Shown here one piece after another: positions 36,624-46,563 of a stretch of DNA of 64,000 nucleotides. Position 1 is the first letter of the stretch, and the number at the start of each line of letters is the position of its first letter. Under the pieces are notes generated by a model. It ran no database searches and was not told the origin of the DNA. It saw only the letters and a program-made list of their open reading frames with translations. Location: contig CAMBEP010000009.1 of NCBI GenBank assembly GCA_945865635.1, positions 62,001 through 126,000 on the forward strand, in the 5' to 3' direction. Made by a program: the position numbers and the translations under genes. This stretch comes from Candidatus Kuenenia stuttgartensis (GTDB lineage: Bacteria; Planctomycetota; Planctomycetia; Isosphaerales; Isosphaeraceae).

Positions 36624-38189
36624 ATGTCTGCAACGATGAATCGGAAAGAACAATGGGACAGGCTTGAAGGGACAGTGGGCCAGGTGGATTTATTGATTAT
36701 CGGTGGCGGTGCAACAGGGTTGGGGGCGGCGGTGGATGCGGCCAAGCGTGGCCTGAGTGTGGTTTTGGTGGAACGAGATGATTTTGCGGCAGGCACATCC
36801 AGTCGATCCACGAAACTGGTTCATGGGGGCGTGCGTTATTTAAGGCAAGGGCAGGTTTCACTGGTGCGTGACAGCCTTCGGGAGCGGGGCCGATTGCTGA
36901 ACAATGCGCCTGGATTGGTGCATAAACTGCGTTTTGTGATACCGTGCAAGAAATATTGGGAAAAACCATTTTATGGGATGGGAATGGCAACTTATGATTT
37001 GCTGGCGGGCCAGTTCGGCTGGGAGCATTCGACATTATTGAGTCGAGACGAGACGTTAAGGCATTTGCCGGGTGTCAGTGGAGACCACATGCTGGGCGGG
37101 GTGGAATATCTGGACGGCCAGTTTAATGATGCCCGACTAGCCTTGGCGTTGGCCCGAACAGCGATTTGCGAGGGAGCCATCGTAATCAATCATGCCGAGG
37201 TCATGGAACTGAAAAAAGTGAATGGGAAGGTGATTGGAGCAGTGGTTCGCGACCGTTTGATTCATGGGGATGGAACGACTGGCGAACGAACATTGGAGAT
37301 ATCGGCAAGAGTGGTCATTTCCGCGGCGGGGGTTTTTAGTGATTCAGTTGCGAAACTTGCAAACCCAGGCGCAGAGGCTATGGTTACGGTGGCTCAGGGG
37401 ACGCATATTGTGCTTGATCGGTCGTTTTTTCCGGGCGATTGTGCCCTGATGGTGCCCAAGACGGACGACGGGCGGGTTTTATTCATGATTCCCTGGCTGG
37501 GTCATGTGCTTGTGGGAACAACAGATACGGCGGTTTCAAAAGTGGCTGCCGAGCCAGTTGCGCTTGAGGAAGAGATTGCCTATTTATTGGATTATTCTGG
37601 GCGATATCTCATGAAAAAGCCAACCAAGGCAGATATCAAGAGCCGGTTTGCGGGATTGAGGCCGCTTGTGAAGCCTTTAGGCAAGGTGAAATCGACATCG
37701 TCGGTTTCACGCGATCACCAGATATTTGTTGATGACACTGGATTAATTACGATTGTCGGAGGAAAATGGACAACCTATAGACAAATGTCTGAAGATGTAA
37801 TTAACAGGGCGGAGATTGTTGGCGATTTTGTAAAAAAAGCGTGTCAGACAAAAGACATGAGGATTGAAGAGGGTGCGGACGCACAAGGATACGATCGTCA
37901 GGCCGAGTTGCAATCCGGGCAGATTGTTGCTGAGTTGCCATTGACCGAATTGATGGTGAGGCGAATGGCACGAGAGGAGATGGCCGAGACGGTGGCAGAT
38001 GTTCTGGCAAGGCGGGAACGGGCTTTGTTTGTGGATGCAGACGCGGCCGTTGCGGCATCAGGCCGGGTATCGCAGATTATGGCTGAGGAAAAAGGCTGGT
38101 CCGCACCAGTGATGGAGCGACAGAAGTCGGATTTTCAGCGACTGGCATTGGGTTATCGTGCGGAGGCTGGGCAATTGAGCATCTATTAG
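36624..38189 (+). CDS. glpD: Aerobic glycerol-3-phosphate dehydrogenase (FAD)
   Basis: This flavoprotein oxidises sn-glycerol-3-phosphate to dihydroxyacetone phosphate and gives electrons to quinone at the inner membrane. The 521-residue protein starts at ATG 36624 after AAGGAG. The FAD-binding IIGGGATGLGAAVDAAKRGLS and VLVERDDFAAGTSSRSTKLVHGGVRYL segments are typical, as are FMIPWLGHVLVGTTDT and IVGGKWTTYRQMSEDV. No glpK or glpF is nearby. It is 54 bases downstream of the methyltransferase; coupling is possible but there is no functional link. A terminator-like hairpin follows at 38323-38348. Confidence 0.95.
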   Translation: MSATMNRKEQWDRLEGTVGQVDLLIIGGGATGLGAAVDAAKRGLSVVLVERDDFAAGTSSRSTKLVHGGVRYLRQGQVSLVRDSLRERGRLLNNAPGLVHKLRFVIPCKKYWEKPFYGMGMATYDLLAGQFGWEHSTLLSRDETLRHLPGVSGDHMLGGVEYLDGQFNDARLALALARTAICEGAIVINHAEVMELKKVNGKVIGAVVRDRLIHGDGTTGERTLEISARVVISAAGVFSDSVAKLANPGAEAMVTVAQGTHIVLDRSFFPGDCALMVPKTDDGRVLFMIPWLGHVLVGTTDTAVSKVAAEPVALEEEIAYLLDYSGRYLMKKPTKADIKSRFAGLRPLVKPLGKVKSTSSVSRDHQIFVDDTGLITIVGGKWTTYRQMSEDVINRAEIVGDFVKKACQTKDMRIEEGADAQGYDRQAELQSGQIVAELPLTELMVRRMAREEMAETVADVLARRERALFVDADAAVAASGRVSQIMAEEKGWSAPVMERQKSDFQRLALGYRAEAGQLSIY

Positions 38190-38304
38190 GATTTGGTGAG
38201 TCCAAGACAGGACTGCGGCGAAAGCAGATAGAAAAAACAGCATCTCTTCTGTAAAACCTTTACGGCACCGTGTCGTTCCCGCATGCGATTGAATGCCATT
38301 GAGT

Positions 38305-38353
38305 AGGGACTTTGAAGCCATTCGGAGACGTTCTCTGACAAGTCTCCGTCCCT
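38305..38353. terminator. Inverted repeat between convergent genes
   Basis: CGGAGAC (38323-38329) and GTCTCCG (38342-38348) pair around a 12-base loop, with outer AGGGAC and GTCCCT adding partial pairing. It lies in the 237-bp gap between glpD and the Hsp70-like gene and could stop transcription from both sides. No T-run is obvious. Confidence 0.4.
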
Positions 38354-38426
38354 ATCCGGCCAATATGGAGAAATGATCTGATGCTATTATAAATGGTCTG
38401 GTAGATTGGGTTTCTGTCGCCTTGAT

Positions 38427-40802
38427 TCAATTCAAAAGGGAATTTCTGATATTGAGATTCTCGTTGTCGCGTGTCAGGAGGTAATTATGATACTTTGATT
38501 CGGACCACTGATTAAGTCGCTCAAAGACAACTTTTGGCTGTGATTGTTGCGAGTTGCAAAGGGCTGTAAACTGATCCCACGTCCAGGTCTCGTCTTTCAA
38601 CAGTTCCAAAAGAATAAGTTTCATGGAATAGTTTAAGCCGACAAGTCGCGGATCATTCATACGTAACGTGACACCGAGATTGATGGCCATGGAGTCGTCT
38701 GGTTCCAGACTTTCTATGGAATTGCTGGCAACACCAGAAGGGGCTTGTGCAATATGAGAACCGCCGAGGGCATCAAGAACGATGGAATCGTCATCAAAAA
38801 AGGTCTGTAAGGGGCGATTTGTCAGAATATCGGAATCGTCTTCCAAAGGCAGGTCTAATTCCAGTTCCTGATCAGGATCGTTATTTGATGGATTTGAATC
38901 ACGGACAGGAACTGGAGGTGGCTTCAGGCGTTCTGGTGCTGGAGATGGTATTTCAGGTTGTGATTCGACATCGACCAGATCATCGACCAGATTGGCTTTT
39001 TGTGAAGTTGTTTTCGAAGCGAGTTTCAAATCGGCCCTGAGTTGGAGGATTTGTCGTCGCATGCGCTTGACTTCATCGTCTGGTGTCGATGTGGCAGGTG
39101 GTTTGGGGGTTGGCGAATTGGCAATCTGTTCTTCGATGGAATCGGAATTGACGGGTTCTGGCTCGATGGTTTTAGAAATCTTTTTAGAGGTTCTGCGATC
39201 CAGGAGAGTCACACGAACCCGCCCCGTCATGTCATAGGCAAGGGTAACTTTAAGTTCATCATCGCGGTTTGGATCCTGATCCCGGTTGACTTCCGACTGA
39301 AATTTCAACTCAAGATGGTCATCCAACCCTTTTTCGGTTTCCACCAGAAATTCACCAACGATTTTGGAATCCAGCAAGTTCTGGGTTGGTGACTCGACGA
39401 CCCTCAACCGGATTCTGGGCTGATTGAATTTCACTTTGCCGAAGGAAACGGTTTTTTCGGCTGGCAGTTGGGAATTTGATTTGATGACGACGCGCATGGC
39501 GTAATCAGACTTGGCGTGGTCCCATGCAACAATCCCAAGGTTGAGATTTGACTTTCGTTGCAACTGAAATATTTTAGGATTTTGGTCACTTGGTCCAAGT
39601 GTATTCTCGCCAGGGTTCTGAAGGGTCAGCCAAGCGGTGGCGGCGGCGCCCAGAGCCACCCAGAACGAGCCGTTTTCAGGCATTTCGCGGCTACCGACCC
39701 GTTTTGAATCGAGTGTTTCGATCATTTCCCTGACACCGCGTGCGCGACAGCCGGCCCCGACGATCAAGAGGCGTTTTACGGGCTCAAAAAGCTGTTTCTC
39801 TGCGGATAAAGCGGCTTGATAAATTGCCATTTGGGCTCGTGTCAAAAGTGGTTCGACCGAGCGATTGTAATGATCGGCTGTCAATTCAAGCTTTAGGTTT
39901 CGATCTTTCCAGTGGCGACGACTAGTTTCGGCAGTTGCCATTTCCAGCTTCATGGATTCTGCGGACTGATAAACTTTATCTCTGGCATTTAAATGAAAGA
40001 CTGGGTCGAAGCCAGTTCTGCCTCGGATTTCGGCCGCAATCCAGTCGGCAATTGCTTGAGTAAAATCGGCTCCGCCGAGAAATTCGCCACCCGCCCACGA
40101 TTCCATGACCTGAACTTTCATGCCATCAGCATGTAACAAACTGATGTCAAGCGTACCACCGCCCAGGTCAAAGACCAGCATATTTGCTTTGCCAGCTCGG
40201 ATATCGCCATATTTCACACCCAGTGGCGGGTGAGTCGCCCCGGGCTTGGCTGTGCGTTCGACCATCCAATCGTAAACGGCTGCTGCCACGGGTTCTTCAA
40301 CGAGGTCAATCACATCCAGTTCCGCCCATTTTGCGGCTTGAAGTATAGAGTGCCGTTGACGACTGCCAAACGATGGGGGCACAGTCAGGACCAATTGACG
40401 GACAGGCACTTTAAGATGAAGCTCAGTTCGAACCTTAAGTCGTTTAAGTATTTGCGCACAGATTTCCGATGCGCTGAATCGGGGTTTGTTTTCCGGATAT
40501 CTTGGTCGTGGATCGGCCAGGAATCGCTTTGGCAGTCGGATTGGTATATCATCGGGGTCGAATATGGGAGGGAGTTCATCGCCCACGATCAATTTATCAG
40601 ACCTGAGAATGGCAACGGAAGGCATTTGAAAGAGATCGCTGCCCCGGCTTTGCGAGTGACCCAACGGGACCAGGCGTGGCTGATGGTCTGTGTCAATAAA
40701 AGCGGCTTTGGAGAATGTCGTACCGAGGTCGAATCCAACGACAGGCTGGCCATTTACCAAGAGTGGACGAAAGGTTTTGGGACGTTCCACAGGATTGGCC
40801 AT
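38427..40802 (-). CDS. Hsp70/DnaK-family protein with long acidic C-terminal tail
   Basis: The first about 400 residues form an actin-like ATPase of Hsp70 type: VVGFDLGTTFSKAAF (phosphate 1), RQLVLTVPPSFGSRQR, VIDLVEEPVAAAVYDW, NMLVFDLGGGTLDISLL (phosphate 2) and LLIVGAGCRARGVREMIE (adenosine motif). A substrate-binding-like beta region follows, then a divergent tail of about 250 residues with an acidic, Pro-rich linker (SPAPERLKPPPVP, ELELDLPLEDDSD) and a conserved-looking helical end. The length of 791 residues exceeds DnaK. ATG 40800-40802 follows AAGG. No grpE or dnaJ is adjacent, so it is probably a specialised chaperone rather than the housekeeping DnaK. Confidence 0.85.
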   Translation of the reverse strand: MANPVERPKTFRPLLVNGQPVVGFDLGTTFSKAAFIDTDHQPRLVPLGHSQSRGSDLFQMPSVAILRSDKLIVGDELPPIFDPDDIPIRLPKRFLADPRPRYPENKPRFSASEICAQILKRLKVRTELHLKVPVRQLVLTVPPSFGSRQRHSILQAAKWAELDVIDLVEEPVAAAVYDWMVERTAKPGATHPPLGVKYGDIRAGKANMLVFDLGGGTLDISLLHADGMKVQVMESWAGGEFLGGADFTQAIADWIAAEIRGRTGFDPVFHLNARDKVYQSAESMKLEMATAETSRRHWKDRNLKLELTADHYNRSVEPLLTRAQMAIYQAALSAEKQLFEPVKRLLIVGAGCRARGVREMIETLDSKRVGSREMPENGSFWVALGAAATAWLTLQNPGENTLGPSDQNPKIFQLQRKSNLNLGIVAWDHAKSDYAMRVVIKSNSQLPAEKTVSFGKVKFNQPRIRLRVVESPTQNLLDSKIVGEFLVETEKGLDDHLELKFQSEVNRDQDPNRDDELKVTLAYDMTGRVRVTLLDRRTSKKISKTIEPEPVNSDSIEEQIANSPTPKPPATSTPDDEVKRMRRQILQLRADLKLASKTTSQKANLVDDLVDVESQPEIPSPAPERLKPPPVPVRDSNPSNNDPDQELELDLPLEDDSDILTNRPLQTFFDDDSIVLDALGGSHIAQAPSGVASNSIESLEPDDSMAINLGVTLRMNDPRLVGLNYSMKLILLELLKDETWTWDQFTALCNSQQSQPKVVFERLNQWSESKYHNYLLTRDNENLNIRNSLLN

Positions 40803-41098
40803 ATTCGAGCCTTGATTCAAGTATGTCGCGATGACTGAGAGTGAGCTTGATTGAGTCTATTACAGCGTGAAACTGGTAGATTCGGCAAGATGCTTAGGAG
40901 GGGATCTGTTTCTTTTTTAGACGGATTGACCGGATCATACCGATGTGTCATGATTTAGAAACAGATTCCAGTTTATCGCCGACAGAGTTTATGATCAGGA
41001 TGGAAATCATGAAACCTGCTTTGGTTTTGATGCGAATTCGCCTTGGAATCTGTCAGATCATCCGAAGAATTTTGTGCGGTTGAAACGGAGATTGATCG
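40803..41098. other. 296-bp divergent promoter region
   Basis: It separates the leftward Hsp70-like gene and the rightward aspartic-protease-like gene. It is AT-rich and no gene is seen. GGAG (about 41088-41091) precedes the right-hand start. No clear promoter hexamers were identified. Confidence 0.4.
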
Positions 41099-44000
41099 AT
41101 GAGCCCACAGCAGCCAGCGATGACCAGCCGAATTTTCAGGGCAATTTCAAGCAAGCCTGCGCGACAGACGCTTTCAAGCGGCCGTCGGCTTCGGCAACTG
41201 AGTCTTTGTGTTGAGTTGATGGAATCGAGACAATTACTGACTTTACCGGCAGTTCTAACGATTCCACTGATTCCCGATCTGGATCAGTTTGGCGATCAGG
41301 TTCTGGTGGTTCAGGCATTTGGGGTACCCGAGCGCGCGGCACTGGGCATATTTGATTCTGGCGCATCGGCGGTCACCTTTGCTGCGCAAGATCAAGATTT
41401 CTTTGCAATGGTCGATGTCGGCCCGATACCGATTAAGGTTGTAGGGGGTGCATTGGCAGAAGGCATTGGCGGTGTGATTATTGGAGATGTTTCCGAATCC
41501 GGTACGATTTATTCGGATGGGATGCACTCATTCGACTTGACATTTGACGATATGGGCTTTCCCCAATTCAATATTGCGCTGAGCGATACCGCAATTGCGA
41601 CTCCGAACATTCAGGCGTTTGTCGGCACGGACAACTCGCCCTTGCTGCCAACGATCACCGGCACACCGGCTTTGAATCCATCACCCAAATACCCGGATGG
41701 AGCGGCCGCACATGTCAAGATGCAAGGTGCCATGCTGGATTTTTCAGATATCTTTCCGGGTCTGGTGATACCCTTCCCGGATCTGACATTTGCAAACCCA
41801 GGTGACACGATTGTTTATGACTCATCCAATATCGATATTTATGAAACGGTCTATTTGCCATTGATCCCATTCGGAGCCGACAATTCCAGTGACCCAGGAG
41901 ACTTGATTACGGAATCACTCCTCTGGTTGATCCCAAATATCACAAGCACCTATGGCGACATGACCTCTGGCAAGGGCAATTTTCTTTTTGATACGGGTGC
42001 CCAGCTCTCGGTGATTTCGACCGACATGGCGTTATCTCTTGGTTTGGATCTAGGCAATCCAACGACTTCCATCGACGTGCAAGGTGTGGCTGGAGCCGAA
42101 ACGGTATCGGGATTTACACTGAAAACCCTGGAGATTCAGCGCTCCGATGGAGGGATTCTGGAATTTACTGATGTGCCGGTTTATGTGCTTGACGTTGCTC
42201 CTGGCATTGATGGCATTTTTGGGATGAATCTCTTGAATGTGGCCAACGAGTTCGTTTTTGATCCAAAATCACCGACAGGCCCGCAGCTATCGATCGCGTA
42301 TTTTGCAAATCCAGACCGGGGAGCACCTGCTGACGACAGTGGAATGGGCGATTTGGCGGCACTCTTCAAACTGGTTGGTTTAAATGCACTTGGTGGAGCT
42401 TTGGGCGGAACACGTTCTGTTCCACGATTTGATTTGCCAAAGATTGGAACCACAACGAGTTTAAATGTCACGAATACGTCAGTGGAATTTGGTGGGAACT
42501 GGTCTCTCAATGCAGCCGTTGGTTTCCCTGCGGGGAGTACTGTTCCAACGGGTACCATGAATTTTCAGAAGAACGGGGTCGCATTTGCCAGCCCTGGTCT
42601 TGATGCTCAAGGGAAAGCGAGCTGGAGCTCATCGGGAACACCATGGGAGCCAGGCACTTATCAAATTGCATCCTCCTATTCGGGCGATCAGAAATATGGC
42701 TCGTCGGTTTCGACCTCCACCACCATTGAGATCCACAAAACTGCGAGTAGCCTGACCCTAGCAGGTAAAGGCGTGGATTATGGTCAAGCCATAAGCCTAA
42801 CGGGTAAAATGACGACGGGGAGCGGTGTTTCGGTTTTGAATTCTTCGATTGAGCTGAAAATAGACGGTGTTGTTTTTGGTCATACAACGGCCGCTGCGGA
42901 CGGATCGTATGGATTTAGTGTTTCTGGCCTTGGTGCGGGCTCTCACAGTTTTATAGCGACATTTGCGGAATCAAGTCACGTGAAGGGCTCAAGTTCATCG
43001 ACGTCGACCATAGAGGTCTCAAAATTGTCGAGTAGCCTGACCCTAGCAGGTACAGGCGTGGATTATGGTCAAGCCATAAGCCTGACGGGTAAAATGACGA
43101 CGGGGAGCGGTGTTTCGGTTTTGAATTCTTCGATTGAGCTGAAAGTAGACGGTGTTGTTTTTGGTAATACAACGGCCGCTGCGGACGGATCGTATGGATT
43201 TAGTGTTTCTGGCCTTGGTGCGGGCTCTCACAGTTTTATAGCGACATTTTCTGGATCAAACAACTTCAAGGCGGCAAGTTCAGCGGTTGTTAACGCCCAA
43301 GTGGCGAAAGCATCAACCTCATTGATATTGATGGCAAGTGGAACACAAATCAAAACTGGCCAATCGCTTGTATTGAGCGGACAGCTTTCGTCCAATACAA
43401 ACGCTAAGTTTGTGGATTCGTCGGTTCAGATGAAGTTGGACGGAGCCCTGAGCCCAATTGCAACTAGAGCTGCTGCGGATGGTAGTTATACGATGAGCCT
43501 TACGAATCTTGGAGTCGGTTTACACACAATTCAGATGGTATTTGCTGAGGCAAGCAATTTCAAAGGTTCAAGCTCTGCAATGGTTTCGGTCGTTGTTTCG
43601 AAAGCGGCTGGGGTTCTCGTAGTTGTGGCGCCAACGGCAGCGGTATTTGGCCAGAAAGTCGCCTTGGTAGCCCAGGTGGGCCAAGATCAGGCAGTGGCTT
43701 ACGAAAATGCGACAGTCACATTTTATGACGACAAGACAATTCTTGGAACGTCAAAGATGCAATCCGGCAAGGCAACCTGGAATTACACTGTCAGTAAAGC
43801 GGGCCTGACGCTTCACCTCCTAGCGAAACTGGCAGAAACCACAATGGGAATCGCTGTTTCAAGCCCGATGGCGATGGTCAGCACATCGAAGGCCAGCACC
43901 AATCTGGCTTGGACGATCGTTAAAAAACCTGGTAATGTACAGGAATGGACGATTACGGTTTCACCAGCCTCGCCAGGCACAGGCAAACCAAGCGGAACTT

Positions 44001-44155
44001 TGAAGTTGACGATCGGAGGCGCCAAGCCGACGACAAAAACCCTCAAGCTTGCCGCTGGTAAGACTGTTTACAAATTCAGTACAACGGCGACCAAGCCCAA
44101 ATCGATAACATTTACAGGCGACACCAATTTTCTGGGATCATCCAGAGCCGTCTAA
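41099..44155 (+). CDS. LEPR-XLL surface protein with two aspartic-protease motifs and Ig-like repeats
   Basis: The 1018-residue protein has the LEPR-XLL-like motif MESRQLLTL (41-49). Residues about 70-410 contain two retropepsin/pepsin-type catalytic segments: GIFDSGASAVTF (D86) and FLFDTGAQLSVIS (D298), each followed by a hydrophobic-Gly stretch (GGVIIG, GIFGMNLLN), as in the flap/second psi loop of the family. This could be a bilobal aspartic protease. The rest (about 450-1018) is a series of Ig-like repeats of about 90-95 residues, two nearly identical. The start is ATG 41099 with GGAG upstream. A secreted or surface location is inferred. Protease activity is not proved; the first lobe has DSG rather than DTG. 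Confidence 0.75.
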   Translation: MSPQQPAMTSRIFRAISSKPARQTLSSGRRLRQLSLCVELMESRQLLTLPAVLTIPLIPDLDQFGDQVLVVQAFGVPERAALGIFDSGASAVTFAAQDQDFFAMVDVGPIPIKVVGGALAEGIGGVIIGDVSESGTIYSDGMHSFDLTFDDMGFPQFNIALSDTAIATPNIQAFVGTDNSPLLPTITGTPALNPSPKYPDGAAAHVKMQGAMLDFSDIFPGLVIPFPDLTFANPGDTIVYDSSNIDIYETVYLPLIPFGADNSSDPGDLITESLLWLIPNITSTYGDMTSGKGNFLFDTGAQLSVISTDMALSLGLDLGNPTTSIDVQGVAGAETVSGFTLKTLEIQRSDGGILEFTDVPVYVLDVAPGIDGIFGMNLLNVANEFVFDPKSPTGPQLSIAYFANPDRGAPADDSGMGDLAALFKLVGLNALGGALGGTRSVPRFDLPKIGTTTSLNVTNTSVEFGGNWSLNAAVGFPAGSTVPTGTMNFQKNGVAFASPGLDAQGKASWSSSGTPWEPGTYQIASSYSGDQKYGSSVSTSTTIEIHKTASSLTLAGKGVDYGQAISLTGKMTTGSGVSVLNSSIELKIDGVVFGHTTAAADGSYGFSVSGLGAGSHSFIATFAESSHVKGSSSSTSTIEVSKLSSSLTLAGTGVDYGQAISLTGKMTTGSGVSVLNSSIELKVDGVVFGNTTAAADGSYGFSVSGLGAGSHSFIATFSGSNNFKAASSAVVNAQVAKASTSLILMASGTQIKTGQSLVLSGQLSSNTNAKFVDSSVQMKLDGALSPIATRAAADGSYTMSLTNLGVGLHTIQMVFAEASNFKGSSSAMVSVVVSKAAGVLVVVAPTAAVFGQKVALVAQVGQDQAVAYENATVTFYDDKTILGTSKMQSGKATWNYTVSKAGLTLHLLAKLAETTMGIAVSSPMAMVSTSKASTNLAWTIVKKPGNVQEWTITVSPASPGTGKPSGTLKLTIGGAKPTTKTLKLAAGKTVYKFSTTATKPKSITFTGDTNFLGSSRAV
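42744..43250 (+). repeat. Tandem 285-bp DNA repeat inside the Ig-like region
   Basis: The unit beginning at 42744 (CGAGTAGCCTGACCC) recurs at 43029, a 285-bp (95-codon) period. The first about 222 bp of each copy differ at only a handful of bases; after that the copies diverge. In-frame duplication of one Ig-like domain, recent relative to the other repeats in the gene. Confidence 0.9.
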
Positions 44156-44197
44156 GTTGCTTGATAAAAGCTCGATTGGGCTTGAATCCTTAAATCG

Positions 44198-44234
44198 GCC
44201 CGTACATTGATCGTCAATGTTCGGGCTAATTTTT
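44198..44234 (+). terminator. Rho-independent terminator
   Basis: GCCCGTACATTGA and TCAATGTTCGGGC pair over 13 positions with one mismatch and a TCG loop, followed by TAATTTTT. It is placed 43 bases past the protease-like gene. Confidence 0.85.
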
Positions 44235-44402
44235 CTAATCTCCAGACTTTGACAGAAGCCATTCCACTTCAAGCCATCGACACCGCTTGAAATCGGAATG
44301 TGCTGCAATTATCTAGGCAATTAAGGTCGATTACGTTAATATCCTTAGTGTCCAATATTGGGTCTGAGTGATGGATTGGCTCTCTTAAAAGGAATGAAGA
44401 CT

Positions 44403-44888
44403 ATGGCCTGCGAGCCGTTTGTGGATGGACCTATTGACGGAGTGCTTGTTCGCCAACTTAAAAATTATACAGACAATCGCGGCTGGCTGGTGGAGCTTTT
44501 TCGACACGATGAGCTGGATCAAGAGCTATGGCCGGTCATGGCTTATGTCTCCAGCACATTGCCAGGCGTTTCGAGAGGGCCGCATGAACATGCGGATCAG
44601 TCGGATGGATTCGCTTTTATAGGGCCTGGCGATTTATGTGTGTATTGTTGGGACAACCGGCCGGAGAGCCCTACGTATCGACGAAGGATGAAGTTTGTGG
44701 CTGGTCTGTCGAATCCCACAGCCGTCTACATTCCTCCCGGTGTGGCGCATGCCTATCGATGTATTTCTGAAGAGCCTGGAATGGTCTTCAATGCTCCCAA
44801 TCGGCTTTATGCAGGCTGGAACAAGAAGGACGTGGTGGATGAAATCCGCCATGAACGAGACAACCCCGATCTCTTCCCACTGGATTGA
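44403..44888 (+). CDS. RmlC-like cupin, dTDP-sugar epimerase family
   Basis: The 161-residue protein resembles dTDP-4-dehydrorhamnose 3,5-epimerase (RmlC), a jelly-roll enzyme in dTDP-rhamnose synthesis: GVLVRQLKNYTDNRGWLVELFR, GVSRGPHEHADQSDGFAFIGPG, NPTAVYIPPGVAHAYRC. Histidine and aspartate residues in the cupin barrel are present, but the sequence is short and diverged, so the substrate may differ. ATG 44403 is used because AGGA lies 9 bases upstream; earlier ATG and TTG codons lack this spacing. No other rml genes are next to it. A strong terminator follows 10 bases after the stop. Confidence 0.75.
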   Translation: MACEPFVDGPIDGVLVRQLKNYTDNRGWLVELFRHDELDQELWPVMAYVSSTLPGVSRGPHEHADQSDGFAFIGPGDLCVYCWDNRPESPTYRRRMKFVAGLSNPTAVYIPPGVAHAYRCISEEPGMVFNAPNRLYAGWNKKDVVDEIRHERDNPDLFPLD

Positions 44889-44898
44889 CCCAAACGCC

Positions 44899-44935
44899 AA
44901 AGGCCGGACATTGTCGTCAAGGCCTTTTTTTATTT
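44899..44935 (+). terminator. Rho-independent terminator
   Basis: AAAGGCC and GGCCTTT (arms 44899-44905, 44921-44927) form a stem with a 15-base loop followed by a run of T, directly after the RmlC-like gene. Confidence 0.85.
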
Positions 44936-45244
44936 TTCTTGACATGCCATGTCACAACCCAGATCTCTCTACGTTCTTATAGCGTGATGAGAAGCTTGAA
45001 GCAACGAGATCAAAACAGACAACCGGCTTGAAAGTTCTTCCGGTTCTGATTGATCCGCCGCTTCAAAAAAACAAGCGAAAACCTGGCCATTCTGCATTTC
45101 ATAAGGTCCATTAAAAAACCATTGGAAATGCATGCCAGGGGCGTTGATCTAATCCTTCGGACCGCCGTGTTGGCGGTCATTTAGATCTGTACACATCGAC
45201 AGAAGATCCACCCAATCGATTCCTGAAAGGAATATGGTGCCCCC
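44936..45244. other. 309-bp intergenic region before the next LEPR-XLL gene
   Basis: No gene is seen. It contains the likely promoter of the gene at 45245 and a candidate ribosome-binding site AAAGGAA just before it. Confidence 0.4.
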
Positions 45245-46492
45245 ATGCTCACGTTCATCAAACAGGTCCTCGGCAATTCGTCGCAATCGCAAACCCGCAG
45301 CCGCAAAAACCGCGCCGTCCGGTTGGGTGCTGAAGTCATGGAAGACCGCAAGCTCTTCGCCATCGGTGCCGAACTCGTCGTTCCATTGAACACGGCCAAC
45401 CATGAATATGAATCAGCCAACGCCTCAAGCTGGAACGGCACACACGCCGTGGTCTGGACCGTCAGAAACGCTACCACCGGCGAACGAGATATCATGGGCC
45501 GCGTCTTCAATACCGGAGGCGCACCGTTGACGCCCGACTTTGTCGTCAATAATCAGGTCGGGCAGGATGACTCCAACCCCACCGTGGCCATGGATAGCAA
45601 TGGTAGAATGTGGGTCGCCTGGGATCGAACCACGGCTGGCTCACGCGATGTGCTTGCAACCAGGATCAGCAACGCCGGAGTCAACCTTCTCGGTGCCCCA
45701 AACACATTTATTCCAATTGCGTCTTCTCTGAGAGAGGAATACGACCCCTCAATCGGTTGTAACAGGGCCGGCGATTTCACCGTCAGCTACACCGTGGACA
45801 TGGGTGCCGGTAATACCGACATCTACCAGGCCCGATTCACCGCAGCAGGGGCTCCGCTGGGAACTGTTGCAGTCGCCAACACAGCCCAGCCTGAACGTGC
45901 CTCGTCCCTCTCCCGCAACCTTATCGGCGACTATGTCATTGCCTGGCAAACCGATGGCAGGCTTACCACAGGGGCTCCGAACAGCGATATCCTCGCCCTG
46001 AAATTCAATAATGCCGGTGCTGTTGTCACCCCCGTCAGACCAGTCGCTACAACGGCCGCTTTGATGGAAACCATGCCCAGCGCATCGATCGACCAAAACG
46101 GCAATAGCATCTTCGCCTGGGAATCCGGGCCGTCCACAGTCAGCCGCGATGTTCTTGCCCGCCGAATGAACCCCGCCGGTGCGCTTCAGCCCACGTTTGT
46201 CATCTCGAATGTGGCCGCCGCCGAAGAAACCCGGCCCTCAGTTGCCCTGGCACCCACAAGTGGCCAGTTTGCTGTTGTTTATGAATCCACAGCGGGTGGT
46301 GTGACTTCGTCATACGTCAAAGAATTCAACGCGGCCAACGCCAATGTCCTGACTCTCAATATGGGTGCCAATCGCAACACACCCGTCGTCTCCGTTGGCC
46401 CTAACAAGCAATACATCGTCACCTACACCAACCTGATCGGTTCGGCCTCCGACCTCGGCCTGGGTGTCCGCCGCCGCCACGGCCAGCTTTGA
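45245..46492 (+). CDS. LEPR-XLL surface protein with beta-propeller-like repeats
   Basis: The 415-residue protein starts with a basic leader ([13 protein letters not shown]) and the motif [10 protein letters not shown] (about 32-41), a variant of the LEPR-XLL pattern. The body is a series of 45-50-residue repeats with [12 protein letters not shown] and similar turns (for example [32 protein letters not shown]). These resemble beta-propeller or calcium-binding blades. No enzyme motif is recognised. It is bounded by strong terminators on both sides, so it is a single-gene unit, probably secreted. Confidence 0.8.
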   Translation: MLTFIKQVLGNSSQSQTRSRKNRAVRLGAEVMEDRKLFAIGAELVVPLNTANHEYESANASSWNGTHAVVWTVRNATTGERDIMGRVFNTGGAPLTPDFVVNNQVGQDDSNPTVAMDSNGRMWVAWDRTTAGSRDVLATRISNAGVNLLGAPNTFIPIASSLREEYDPSIGCNRAGDFTVSYTVDMGAGNTDIYQARFTAAGAPLGTVAVANTAQPERASSLSRNLIGDYVIAWQTDGRLTTGAPNSDILALKFNNAGAVVTPVRPVATTAALMETMPSASIDQNGNSIFAWESGPSTVSRDVLARRMNPAGALQPTFVISNVAAAEETRPSVALAPTSGQFAVVYESTAGGVTSSYVKEFNAANANVLTLNMGANRNTPVVSVGPNKQYIVTYTNLIGSASDLGLGVRRRHGQL

Positions 46493-46527
46493 TCCTTCAA
46501 ACTACAAACCCAAACAGCGCTTTTTTC

Positions 46528-46563
46528 AAAGGCCTGAAACCGTAATGGTTTCGGGCCTTTTTC
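46528..46563 (+). terminator. Rho-independent terminator
   Basis: AAAGGCCTGAAACC and GGTTTCGGGCCTTT pair as a long GC-rich stem around GTAAT, with a short T-run. It separates the LEPR-XLL gene from the dismutase gene. Confidence 0.85.
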
